DNA from: Bacteroidota bacterium | Lineage (GTDB): Bacteria; Bacteroidota; Bacteroidia; AKYH767-A; OLB10 | Assembly: GCA_016699635.1 (NCBI GenBank) | Contig: CP064983.1 | Span: forward strand, 3,100,001 to 3,164,000 | Direction: 5' to 3' | DNA length: 64,000 nt | In this document: in pieces, positions 38,021 through 45,745 of the stretch | Layout of the letters: the number at the start of each line of letters is the position of its first letter | Numbering within the stretch: position 1 is the stretch's first letter | The notes under the pieces: generated by a model | The model's database searches: none | The model's input: only the letters and a program-made list of their open reading frames with translations | What the model was told of the DNA's origin: nothing | Program-made: the position numbers and the translations under genes

Positions 38021-38527
38021 TTAATAATATGAATAGGAAATATCGTCTATTAAAACCGGATAATTTCCATTATTTTTTACATAAATAGAAATATAATTAT
38101 TTAAGTCTATTTTTTCAGGAATATCCACCTGAGTCTTAATTTGAGTCCATTGTTCAATTCCCGTAATTTGTTTTGTTGCATCAGTACTACTATAGACCAC
38201 AGGAATAAAATGCTCGGAGGAATCTATTGATGCTACTAATGCTGCTTTACAATCTTTATTGGTAAACAATATCCATGCATTCACAATAATTTGTTTGATT
38301 TGTTTCCCTTCATTAAAATCTAAAAGCTTTTTTCTGAAGGTAATACTATAAGGATTTATATCATCTGTATAACAATAATACTCACCTGAATGTGCAAATC
38401 CTGCTTTAATCTGCGGATGTTGAAACCAACCGTCAATATTTTCCAAATCATTTAGATGTTCATTGTTTTTTGACGTGCATCCAAATACAAATAATAAAAG
38501 AGTAAACAATCTAAAACTATATTTCAT
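38021..38527 (-). CDS. Hypothetical lipoprotein of the glycan block
   Basis: 168 residues with lipobox 'FVFGC' (Cys17), followed by a beta-rich domain containing 'WFQHPQIKAGFAHSGEYYCY' and 'ISIYVKNNGNYPVLIDDISYSYY'. The pattern suggests a galactose-binding-like or carbohydrate-binding sandwich, but I cannot assign a family. It lies 15 bp downstream of the DPM1-like gene on the same strand, so probably is the last gene of that operon. Confidence 0.65.
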   Translation of the reverse strand: MKYSFRLFTLLLFVFGCTSKNNEHLNDLENIDGWFQHPQIKAGFAHSGEYYCYTDDINPYSITFRKKLLDFNEGKQIKQIIVNAWILFTNKDCKAALVASIDSSEHFIPVVYSSTDATKQITGIEQWTQIKTQVDIPEKIDLNNYISIYVKNNGNYPVLIDDISYSYY

Positions 38528-38542
38528 AATATTTATTAATTA

Positions 38543-39253
38543 TTAAATCCCATATCTAACAATACACCACAATGCTCTGAAGCCATCTTTCCATCCAATC
38601 TTTTTTCCTTCGGCATAGGTCCGTCCATAGTACGAAATTCCAACTTCATAAATACGTACATTAGGTATTCTTGCAATTTTAGCAGTTACTTCCGGTTCAA
38701 AACCAAATCTTTTTTCTTTGAGCTTTAGTGATTGTACCATTTTTGTATTAAACATTTTATAGCAAGTTTCCATGTCTGTTAGGTTCAAATTAGTGAACAT
38801 ATTGCTGCAAAATGTTAAAAATTTATTTCCGATGGAATGCCAGAAGAATAAAATTCTATGTGGTTTGCCACCTAAAAAACGTGAACCATAAACTACATCT
38901 GCAAAACCTGTAAGAATTGGTTTTAACAAAATATTGTACTCTTCCGGATCATATTCAAGATCGGCATCCTGAATGATTAAATATTCTCCTGTTGCCAATT
39001 CAATGCCCTTATGCAGTGCTGCGCCTTTACCCATATTAACAGGCTGATTAAAAAGTCTCATGTCAGCCTCTGGGTGATCTGTAATATATTTCTCAATTAC
39101 CTCTTTGGTAGTATCTTTTGAACAGTCGTTTACAAGAATAATTTCTTTGCTGATGTTATTAGTCAGTTTAACTGCTAAAACTTTGTCAAGAATTAAATGA
39201 ATGGTTCGCGCTTCGTTATATGCAGGAATAATGATGGAAAGTTTCTGTATCAT
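38543..39253 (-). CDS. DPM1-like glycosyltransferase family 2 (polyprenyl-phosphate sugar synthase candidate)
   Basis: 236 residues. GT-A fold: 'LSIIIPAYNEARTIHLILDKV' (5-25), 'EIILVNDCSKDTTKEVI', 'GKGAALHKGIELATGEYLIIQDADLEYDPEEY' (DAD metal motif), 'VVYGSRFLGG', 'TDMETCYKMF' and 'FGFEPEVTAKIAR'. This set is typical of dolichyl-phosphate mannosyltransferase/ArnC-like enzymes without C-terminal anchors. Expected product is polyprenyl-phosphate-hexose, the donor type used by GT-C enzymes such as those encoded on the opposite strand. Downstream of SxtJ-like and DUF5989 genes in one operon. Confidence 0.85.
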   Translation of the reverse strand: MIQKLSIIIPAYNEARTIHLILDKVLAVKLTNNISKEIILVNDCSKDTTKEVIEKYITDHPEADMRLFNQPVNMGKGAALHKGIELATGEYLIIQDADLEYDPEEYNILLKPILTGFADVVYGSRFLGGKPHRILFFWHSIGNKFLTFCSNMFTNLNLTDMETCYKMFNTKMVQSLKLKEKRFGFEPEVTAKIARIPNVRIYEVGISYYGRTYAEGKKIGWKDGFRALWCIVRYGI

Positions 39254-39269
39254 TTTGCTTTAATGTCAA

Positions 39270-39662
39270 TTACCAGGGATTTTTGAAATCATCGGTATTA
39301 AACTTTTTATTTCGGTTGCTAAAATAGGTTAATTCATCTGATTTTTTTTGCCGATAGAATTGATTGCCCTTTCCAAACATTTTGCGTATCAATGCTGTTG
39401 GCCAAAATATACCGAAGTAAATAATAAAAAGTGCAATTTTTGATATTAATCTTCCAATAGAAGTAGTTACTAAAGACCAAACCTTATAAATAATTTTTGC
39501 AAGCGGAAAAACAAATAATAAAATAATCAGTAATAAAGCCGCAACTACTACAAGCCAATCCAAGCTGTTAAAATTTTCTGCTTTATACTTCTGATAAAGA
39601 AAAACCATTAATAAAATGAGGCATATTGAAGAAAAAGTTTGCCAAATTTGCTTATTCAACAT
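39270..39662 (-). CDS. SxtJ-like membrane protein
   Basis: 130 residues from ATG 39662. The frame is open to 39839, but the extra 59 codons overlap the DUF5989 gene in another frame. Two pairs of hydrophobic segments are seen, then 'LAKIIYKVWSLVTTSIGRLISKIALFIIYFGIFWPTALIRKMFGKG' and a basic C-terminus. This resembles the SxtJ family, which usually occurs with DUF5989 and a carbamoyltransferase. Its role in those loci is unclear. Here it starts 2 bp after the DUF5989 stop. Confidence 0.65.
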   Translation of the reverse strand: MLNKQIWQTFSSICLILLMVFLYQKYKAENFNSLDWLVVVAALLLIILLFVFPLAKIIYKVWSLVTTSIGRLISKIALFIIYFGIFWPTALIRKMFGKGNQFYRQKKSDELTYFSNRNKKFNTDDFKNPW

Positions 39663-39664
39663 AA

Positions 39665-39814
39665 TTAAAACAGGGTGTAAATAAACGGTGCAAATGCAGG
39701 ATTGCTTCCGGCAATTATCAATACACTCATTATTAGAATGACAATAATTAATGGTGCCAGCCAGTATTTTTTTCGCTGAATTATAAATCTGAAAAGATCT
39801 GATAGTAATTCCAT
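39665..39814 (-). CDS. DUF5989 family small membrane protein
   Basis: 49 residues from ATG 39814 to TAA 39665-39667. Sequence: 'MELLSDLFRFIIQRKKYWLA' then one hydrophobic helix 'PLIIVILIMSVLIIAG' and 'SNPAFAPFIYTLF'. The arrangement of amphipathic start, 'RKKYWL.P', single helix and 'S.PAFAPFIYTLF' end is characteristic of DUF5989, known beside SxtJ and carbamoyltransferases. A TATATTTG promoter element sits 15 bp upstream. It is the first gene of the four-gene minus-strand operon. Confidence 0.85.
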   Translation of the reverse strand: MELLSDLFRFIIQRKKYWLAPLIIVILIMSVLIIAGSNPAFAPFIYTLF

Positions 39815-39828
39815 TGCCTTGAGTGTTA

Positions 39829-39836
39829 CAAATATA
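39829..39836 (-). promoter_or_regulatory. TAnnTTTG -7 element for the DUF5989/SxtJ/GT2 operon
   Basis: TATATTTG on the minus strand, 14 bp upstream of the DUF5989 ATG. It is divergent from the prfC element. Confidence 0.45.
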
Positions 39837-39896
39837 CACTATTTAAAATTCTTATGTTATAGTCAGAGTAAGGCACTATTGTGGCAAATGAAATGC

Positions 39897-39904
39897 TATT
39901 TTTG
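39897..39904 (+). promoter_or_regulatory. TAnnTTTG -7 element for prfC
   Basis: TATTTTTG at 39897-39904, ending 22 bp before ATG 39927. It supports that start over the longer frame from 39819. Confidence 0.5.
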
Positions 39905-39926
39905 CAGACTGAAAAAAATATCTGGA

Positions 39927-41523
39927 ATGTTGCTTAAACAGGAAATTGAGAAACGAAGAACTTTTGCAATTATATCTCACCCCGATGCAGGTAAAACAAC
40001 TTTAACAGAGAAGTTGTTGCTTTTTGGCGGTGCTATACAGGTTGCAGGTGCAGTTAAATCGAATAAAATAAAGAAGACTGCTGCCAGCGATTTTATGGAA
40101 ATTGAAAAGCAAAGAGGTATTTCTGTTGCAACATCTGTGATGACTTTCTTTTATAAAAACTGCCAGATAAATTTATTAGACACTCCCGGTCACAAGGACT
40201 TTGCTGAGGATACATACAGAACATTAACCGCTGTGGATAGTGTAATTCTTGTAATTGACTCTGTGAAAGGGGTAGAGCCACAAACAGAAAAGTTGATGGA
40301 GGTATGCCGAATGCGAAATACACCAGTAATTATTTTCATCAATAAGATGGATCGTGAAGGTCAGAATCCATTTGATTTATTAGATGAGTTGGAAGAAAAA
40401 CTTTTTATCCATACACGTCCACTAAGTTGGCCCATCAGTAGCGGATCTACTTTTCAGGGCGTTTATAACTTACACAATAAAAGTCTGATGCTTTTTAGAG
40501 CAAACCAAAAGGCTTCTGACAGTGATGTTCTTCCGATTAAAGATATGCAAGACCCACTACTTGACAAACAGCTTGGGCGCTATGTTGATCAGCTTCGTGA
40601 AGATGTTGAGTTGATAGAAGGTGTTTATGAGCCATTCAACAAACAACTCTATAGTGAAGGCTTACTTGCACCGGTATTTTTTGGTAGTGGTATTAATAAT
40701 TTTGGTGTTAAAGAACTGTTAGATACTTTTATTGAGATTGCACCTGAGCCTAAATCCCGACAGACAGATCAACGTACAGTGACACCAGAAGAAAGTAAGT
40801 TCTCCGGGTTTGTGTTTAAGATACATGCCAATATAGACCCTCGTCATCGTGACAGAATAGCTTTTTTAAGAGTATGTTCCGGCATGTTTGAACGTGGTAA
40901 GTTTTATCATCATGTCAGGTTGAATAAAGATTTACGATTCAACAATCCGGCAACTTTTATGGCTCAAGAAAAAAGTATTGTGGAGCAAGCTTTTCCCGGT
41001 GATGTTATAGGACTTTATGATACAGGAAACTTTAAAATTGGCGATACACTTACAGAGGGGGAGGAGCTGATGTTTAAAGGTATTCCAAGTTTTTCACCAG
41101 AAATTTTTAAAGAGCTTATCAATACCGACCCCATGAAAACTAAGCAACTTGAAAAGGAATTGAACAGCTAACGGATGAGGGAGTGGCGCAGTTGTTTATT
41201 CAGAATGGTGGTAACAGAAAAATTATTGGTACAGTTGGCGAACTTCAGTTTGAAGTTATTCAATACAGACTACGTAGAACGAATATGGAGCATCTTGTAA
41301 ATTTATAACACAGAATATATCAAAGTATATTTGGCTCACTTCAAAAGACAAGAATAAGCTAGATGAATTCATGCGCTTTAAAATGAACAATATTGCATTC
41401 GATAAAGATCAAAACCCTGTTTATCTTGCCGATTCACAATGGATGTTAGACCAGATGATAAAGAATTATCCTGAAGTACAATTTCATTTTACAAGTGAAT
41501 TTAAAATGGAAGTTGCTGTTTAA
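39927..41523 (+). CDS. prfC: Peptide chain release factor 3 (two frameshifts)
   Basis: About 532 residues if A4 at 41152-41155 is read as A5 ('KTKQLEKGIEQLTDEGVAQLF') and one G is added at 41281 ('YRLRRTEYGASCKFI'). The GTPase recycles RF1/RF2 after peptide release. Seen: G1 'SHPDAGKTTLTEKLL', 'EKQRGISVATSVMTF', G3 'DTPGHKDFAEDTYR', G4 'FINKMDREG', RF3-specific 'WPISSGSTFQGVYN', and C-terminal domain to 'EFKMEVAV'. The stop codon overlaps the stop of the convergent hypothetical gene. Both lesions are single-base losses and probably sequencing errors. Confidence 0.92.
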
Positions 41524-42095
41524 CTCTGCCTAAGTAGTCCTATCAGACACATAAGTGCTTTTTGATTCTGAGAATTAAAATCATGTAAAGTTGCAATTGG
41601 ATATGCAATAGAGAGTTTTATAAAATTCATTTTCCGGCATTTCGGTTTTACATCTATGATTTCAGCCAATGGTATGTAGTTGTCTTTATGTAAATCATAG
41701 CGCCAAGGTTTTTCATTGATACACAACAATACATTTTCTGATTTAGAGGATTGCATTTTATCATAGTCAAGCATATTCAAAAATTTGCCACTTAAATGAA
41801 GTGTCACACTGTAATGATTAGCCCACCAGAACAAAAAGCGAATTGCGAAAGTCTCCTCCTTATTAAACCATCCCGGAGCATCACAATTTATCCAAGGTAA
41901 CCCTTCAAGATTTTCTCCCCTGTAGATTTTGCTGCGATTTATAATTGTAGATTCTATTTTAAAATCACTTTCCAGTTTTTCTTTAGCCATAGTGCCTAAC
42001 TCTGCAAAGTTACTGTATACCTTATCTGTGATGGCTCTTTTAATATTAAAAAAGTCAGCAGAGATGGCATGCTGTATTTCTTCTGATGAAAACAT
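41520..42095 (-). CDS. Hypothetical protein
   Basis: 191 residues, no signal peptide or membrane segment. Features include 'FNIKRAITDKVYSNFAELGTMAKEKLES' and 'DAPGWFNKEETFAIRFLFWWANHYSVTLHLSG'. No family recognised. Cytosolic by appearance. It overlaps prfC by 3 bp at its stop and is divergent from the FMN reductase gene, 59 bp away. Confidence 0.65.
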   Translation of the reverse strand: MFSSEEIQHAISADFFNIKRAITDKVYSNFAELGTMAKEKLESDFKIESTIINRSKIYRGENLEGLPWINCDAPGWFNKEETFAIRFLFWWANHYSVTLHLSGKFLNMLDYDKMQSSKSENVLLCINEKPWRYDLHKDNYIPLAEIIDVKPKCRKMNFIKLSIAYPIATLHDFNSQNQKALMCLIGLLRQS

Positions 42096-42154
42096 AAGTC
42101 CGTGAAGATAGCAATTACTTTTTCGTTTTATTTGTGTTGTAAATTAATTGTTGA

Positions 42155-42718
42155 ATGAAACTTACTATAATCAGTGCCAGTGTACGAGAAGGGCGCAAAA
42201 GCCATCGTGCAGCATTATTTTTTAAAAATTTTCTGATCAAAAAATATCAGGCAGATGTTAGCATTGCCGATCTGAATGAACTTAACTTCCCTATATTTGA
42301 AGAGCGACTTAGATTTCAGAAAAACAAGTCTCCTGAAGTTGTTCAATTTGCAGAAAACATTAAACAGTCTGATGGTGTTTTAATAATTACGCCTGAGTAT
42401 AATGGAGGCTATCCGGCATCATTAAAAAATGTAATAGACCTGATGTATGATGAATGGCGCAGAAAGCCTATAGCCATTGCAACTGTTTCTGATGGAATGT
42501 TTGGAGGAATGCAAGTAATTACTTCCTTGCAGTTTATTTTATGGAAAATAAGAGCATGGACTGTACCTGCTATGTTTCCAATGCCGCAGATAGATAAAAA
42601 TTTTGATGTTGACGGAACACCGGGTGATGTTGCAGGCACAGAAAAAAGAGCTACAGTATTTTGTGATGAATGGATGTGGTGTATTGAAGCAAACAGAAGA
42701 ATGCAGTTGAATCATTAA
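42155..42718 (+). CDS. NADPH-dependent FMN reductase-family protein
   Basis: 187 residues of flavodoxin-like fold: N-terminal 'IISASVREGRKSHRAALFF' (phosphate-binding loop for FMN) and 'ITPEYNGGYPASLKNVIDLMYDEW' (the YNGGxPxxLKN flavin motif). Related to SsuE, ChrR and azoreductase-like enzymes that pass electrons from NAD(P)H to quinones, chromate or azo dyes. Physiological substrate unknown. The next gene (msrA) starts directly after the stop. Confidence 0.85.
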   Translation: MKLTIISASVREGRKSHRAALFFKNFLIKKYQADVSIADLNELNFPIFEERLRFQKNKSPEVVQFAENIKQSDGVLIITPEYNGGYPASLKNVIDLMYDEWRRKPIAIATVSDGMFGGMQVITSLQFILWKIRAWTVPAMFPMPQIDKNFDVDGTPGDVAGTEKRATVFCDEWMWCIEANRRMQLNH

Positions 42719-42772
42719 ATGAATTTAAACCAAAGTAATTTTAATTTGTTTATTCCTGATAATATTCAAAAA

Positions 42773-43415
42773 ATGTATTACATGACAAGTTTAATCGCAA
42801 TAATTTTGCTTACAGGTTGTCAGAATCAGGCACAGTCACTACGGGAAATTTCTAATTCTACAAATATGCAAAGCAACATAGCCACAGACACAGCAACTTT
42901 CGGAACAGGATGCTTTTGGTGTACAGAAGCCGTTTTTGAATCTCTTGAAGGAGTAATCTCGGCAACTTCAGGTTATTCCGGTGGCAATGTTGCAGACCCA
43001 ACCTATGAGCAGGTGTGCAGTGGCAACACAGGTCATGCAGAATGTATTCAGGTAGTTTATGACTCTAAAAAAATTTCTTATGATGACCTTTTGCAAGTAT
43101 TTTGGGAAAGCCATGACCCTACAACATTAAACAAACAAGGCGCGGATGTGGGTACACAATAACGTTCGGTAATATTTTATGATAACGCGCAGCAGAAGCA
43201 GTTAACAGAAACGTGAAAGCAAAAACTGAACAACGAAAATACTTTTTGGCAAGCCTGTTGTGACTGAGATAACAGCAGCAACTACATTTTATCCTGCTGA
43301 AAATTATCATCAGGAATATTTTAAACTGAATGGTCACGCACCATACTGTCAGTTTGTTATTCTACCTAAGGTTGAAAAAATCGGAAAGATTTTTAGTTCA
43401 AAAATTAAAAAATAA
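42773..43415 (+). pseudogene. msrA: Peptide methionine sulfoxide reductase MsrA, broken by two stops and a frameshift
   Basis: Start taken at ATG 42773 (also 42719 and 42782 possible), giving a lipobox 'LLTGC'. The N-terminal catalytic part is normal: 'GTGCFWCTEAVFESLEGV' (active Cys), 'TSGYSGG', 'YEQVCSGNTGHAE' and 'FWESHDPTTLNKQGADVGTQ'. The expected 'YRSVIFY' follows, but the Tyr codon is TAA (43160-43162). A TGA follows at 43214-43216, and T5 at 43243-43247 is one base too long before 'GKPVVTEITAATTFYPAENYHQEYF'. Three lesions in 90 bp, two of them substitutions, make a genuine pseudogene or a poor-quality patch. The intact form would reduce Met-S-oxide in exported proteins. Confidence 0.82.
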
Positions 43416-43421
43416 CTGAAG

Positions 43422-44308
43422 CTATTTCTTTTTCAATAATGCTTTGCGTAGTTGTGCGCTTGTTTTACAGTCGCCATCATGACTCCAACCCGGAGGACCG
43501 AGTAAGTACATAATTTTATTTTTAACAGATGTTTTCTTTTTCAAATCATGTGCAATAGCCTGCCATTCGTGAAATACAATTTTTCCCGGATTGTTAGAAT
43601 GTAAATTATTTGTCAGACCATACTTAATGGGTTCATTTTCCAATTCCCTCTGAAAAGTACCAAACAATTTATCCCAGATTATCAAAACCATTCCCATGTT
43701 TCTGTCAAGATAACAAACATTGCTTGCATGGTGAACTCTGTGATGTGATGGAGTTACAAGAAAATATTCAAGCCATCCTAATTTGCCAACGGTTTGCGTG
43801 TGAACCAATATTCCAAAAATCTGTGTCGCGCTATAAATAAACATAATGTCAATAGCCTTAAAGCCAACGATGCTAAGTGGAATAAAATAAATGAGCCGAT
43901 AAAGTGGTTGCAAAACAGAAGAACGGAATCCAACAGTAAGGTTGAACTCTTCGCTGCTGTGATGAGTGACATGTACAGCCCAGAATAGGCGACAAAAATG
44001 GTCTATCCGATGCAGCCAATAATACATAAAATCTTCTGCAAGAAATAAAGCTAACCAGTAAATCCATGCAGTAGGGTAGGAGTTAATAATTCTGAAATCG
44101 AAAAATAATTCAGAATTAACAGACTTGCAGTACGCATTATAATATCGAGTCCCATATTCAGCAACATGAGATAGAGATTGACAAGAGTTCCTTTTTTTGA
44201 ATAGAGTTGTAAATGATGAAATGCAGAAAAAAATATTTCAGCACCAATAACTATAATGTAAATAGGTGTTGAAATCAGAATCAGCAACGACTCTCTGAAA
44301 TGTTCCAT
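43422..44308 (-). CDS. Sterol desaturase/fatty acid hydroxylase-family membrane protein (frameshifted)
   Basis: About 295 residues if A5 at 44101-44105 is extended to six, giving 'NYFFDFRIINSYPTAWIYWLALFLAEDFMYYWLHR'. A di-iron integral membrane enzyme: His boxes 'HRIDH', 'HVTHHS' and 'HRVHH' after hydrophobic helices. Family members hydroxylate or desaturate lipids, carotenoids or sterols. Bacteroidota homologues are often of unknown substrate. The start ATG 44308 follows GH57 stop by 21 bp, so co-transcription with GH57 is likely. Confidence 0.85.
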
Positions 44309-44329
44309 ATAAAATACTGAAGTAAAATT

Positions 44330-45583
44330 TTATTCAGCAGCAGGCTTCTTTTTACGCGGTGCTGCCGGCTTTTTCGCAGCAGATTTCCTATTGGGCTTAA
44401 TTTCTTCTGTTAAAGTAGATTCAAAGTCAGAAAATGCATTCATATAAAAAATATAAGCATCGTAAGGTGAGTTATAAGGGCTGAAATATTTATGTACATC
44501 GCCATCACTCCAGAACTTAGTACTCATATAATAAAAATGATCGCTGGTTTGTAGCTTACCCCAAACGTCAATTAAATCTTTGTTTCCTGACCCAAGCACC
44601 CTGTCACTTATTGAATAAATTTTATTGAGCGCTTCCTGTTGCATATTATTTCCCAGCCATGCTGAAAGATCGCGTTCAGTATCTGCCCAACTGATAAACT
44701 CATGTGCATCATATACACCGCGAGGCGTATAAGCATCTACAACCTGTGATGGTGTCATAAAGCCAAAGTCAGGATGCTTTAATATTTCACGAGGCATGTG
44801 ATCCATAAAATCAAAAATGCCTGTGCTTTCCCACTGATGCTCGCCAAAAGTTTCATAATCCATAAACAGGTTTATCACATCACCACTACCTGCAACTTTG
44901 TGTACCCAACTTGCAAATGTATCGGCATGTAGTGGCCATTCGCTCCAGTTTTTGTCAGAGAATCTAAAAGCAATGTCATCGCTCAAACGATAATTTTTAA
45001 GTAATGCTTTTATTGATTTTGTTCCTGTTGGTTTCAATAAATGATTAGGGTGTCTGTCTTTCAATAAACGATCAACACCTTCGCACAAAATCCCTTTAAA
45101 GCCCATTTTTTCAATAAAGGCAGCAAGCTCATTGTTGTAAATTAATTCGGTATTTCTGAAAACAGTTGGCTTCTGTTTAAAGTAATGTTCAATTTTCTGA
45201 TCATGCTCCTTTATTTGTCTCTCAAACTCTTCTTTGTTATATAAAAAACTGAGTGAATGAAAATATGTTTCAGAGAGGAATTCTACACAACCTGTTTTAG
45301 ACAAATCAACAAATGACTGAAGAACATCCGGTCTGAACAATTCCATCTGTTCTATCACTGTTCCACTTAGTGAATAGCTTATTCTGAATTTACCTTTATG
45401 ACGCTTAATCAGCTCAAGCATTTTTTTATTGGCAGGAAGGTAACATTTCTCAGATACCTTGTCCATAATCCATTTATTTTTTTCGCCATCTTCATAAAAA
45501 TGGTCTTTACCAATGTCGAAAACACTGTAATGTTTTATTCTGAAGGGCTGATGCACCTGAAAGTAAAAGCAAACCGATGGCAT
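44330..45583 (-). CDS. Glycoside hydrolase family 57 protein
   Basis: 417 residues, cytosolic (no signal). The barrel begins 'MPSVCFYFQVHQPFR' (first GH57 motif HQP), with 'VFRNTELIYNNELA' (nucleophile-region Glu), 'FMDYETFGEHQW' (acid-region Asp) and 'FISWADTERDLSAWLGN'. This compact subfamily acts on alpha-glucans such as glycogen or maltodextrin. The last 25 residues are a Lys/Ala/Pro-rich tail absent from the catalytic core. No glycogen synthase or branching enzyme lies nearby. A minus-strand TAATTTTG element 30 bp upstream may be its promoter. Confidence 0.88.
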   Translation of the reverse strand: MPSVCFYFQVHQPFRIKHYSVFDIGKDHFYEDGEKNKWIMDKVSEKCYLPANKKMLELIKRHKGKFRISYSLSGTVIEQMELFRPDVLQSFVDLSKTGCVEFLSETYFHSLSFLYNKEEFERQIKEHDQKIEHYFKQKPTVFRNTELIYNNELAAFIEKMGFKGILCEGVDRLLKDRHPNHLLKPTGTKSIKALLKNYRLSDDIAFRFSDKNWSEWPLHADTFASWVHKVAGSGDVINLFMDYETFGEHQWESTGIFDFMDHMPREILKHPDFGFMTPSQVVDAYTPRGVYDAHEFISWADTERDLSAWLGNNMQQEALNKIYSISDRVLGSGNKDLIDVWGKLQTSDHFYYMSTKFWSDGDVHKYFSPYNSPYDAYIFYMNAFSDFESTLTEEIKPNRKSAAKKPAAPRKKKPAAE

Positions 45584-45612
45584 AAATTTGTTTTTAAAAA
45601 TGGTCGTTGTGC

Positions 45613-45620
45613 CAAAATTA
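45613..45620 (-). promoter_or_regulatory. TAnnTTTG -7 element for the GH57 gene
   Basis: TAATTTTG on the minus strand, with TTTTG 15 bp further upstream. 29 bp from the ATG. Confidence 0.4.
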
Positions 45621-45692
45621 AACTTTTGCCTGAAACAAAAGAAAATATCCTGAAACTGTCATCATAAATTTATGATTAAAGGGATGGTACAT

Positions 45693-45727
45693 AAATCAAA
45701 AAGCCGCTAAAAGCGGCTTTTTGATTT
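45693..45727. terminator. Long perfect hairpin, terminator of rpsA
   Basis: A 16-bp perfect stem (45693-45708 with 45712-45727) closes a 3-nt AAA loop. Its GC core AGCCGC is flanked by A/T arms that supply U tracts in both directions. It lies 18 bp after the rpsA stop. Confidence 0.85.
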
Positions 45728-45745
45728 TATTGATGAATAAGCAGA

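Noticed and set aside
22085..43216. Stop-codon reassignment to explain in-frame TAA/TGA codons
   Set aside because: All intact genes here end in TAA/TAG/TGA at the expected family length, and the internal stops replace different residues (Ile, Tyr, probably Ser).
45398..45667. 89-codon plus-strand frame over the GH57 start
   Set aside because: It is antisense to GH57 coding sequence and its promoter; composition and lack of homology features argue against a gene.
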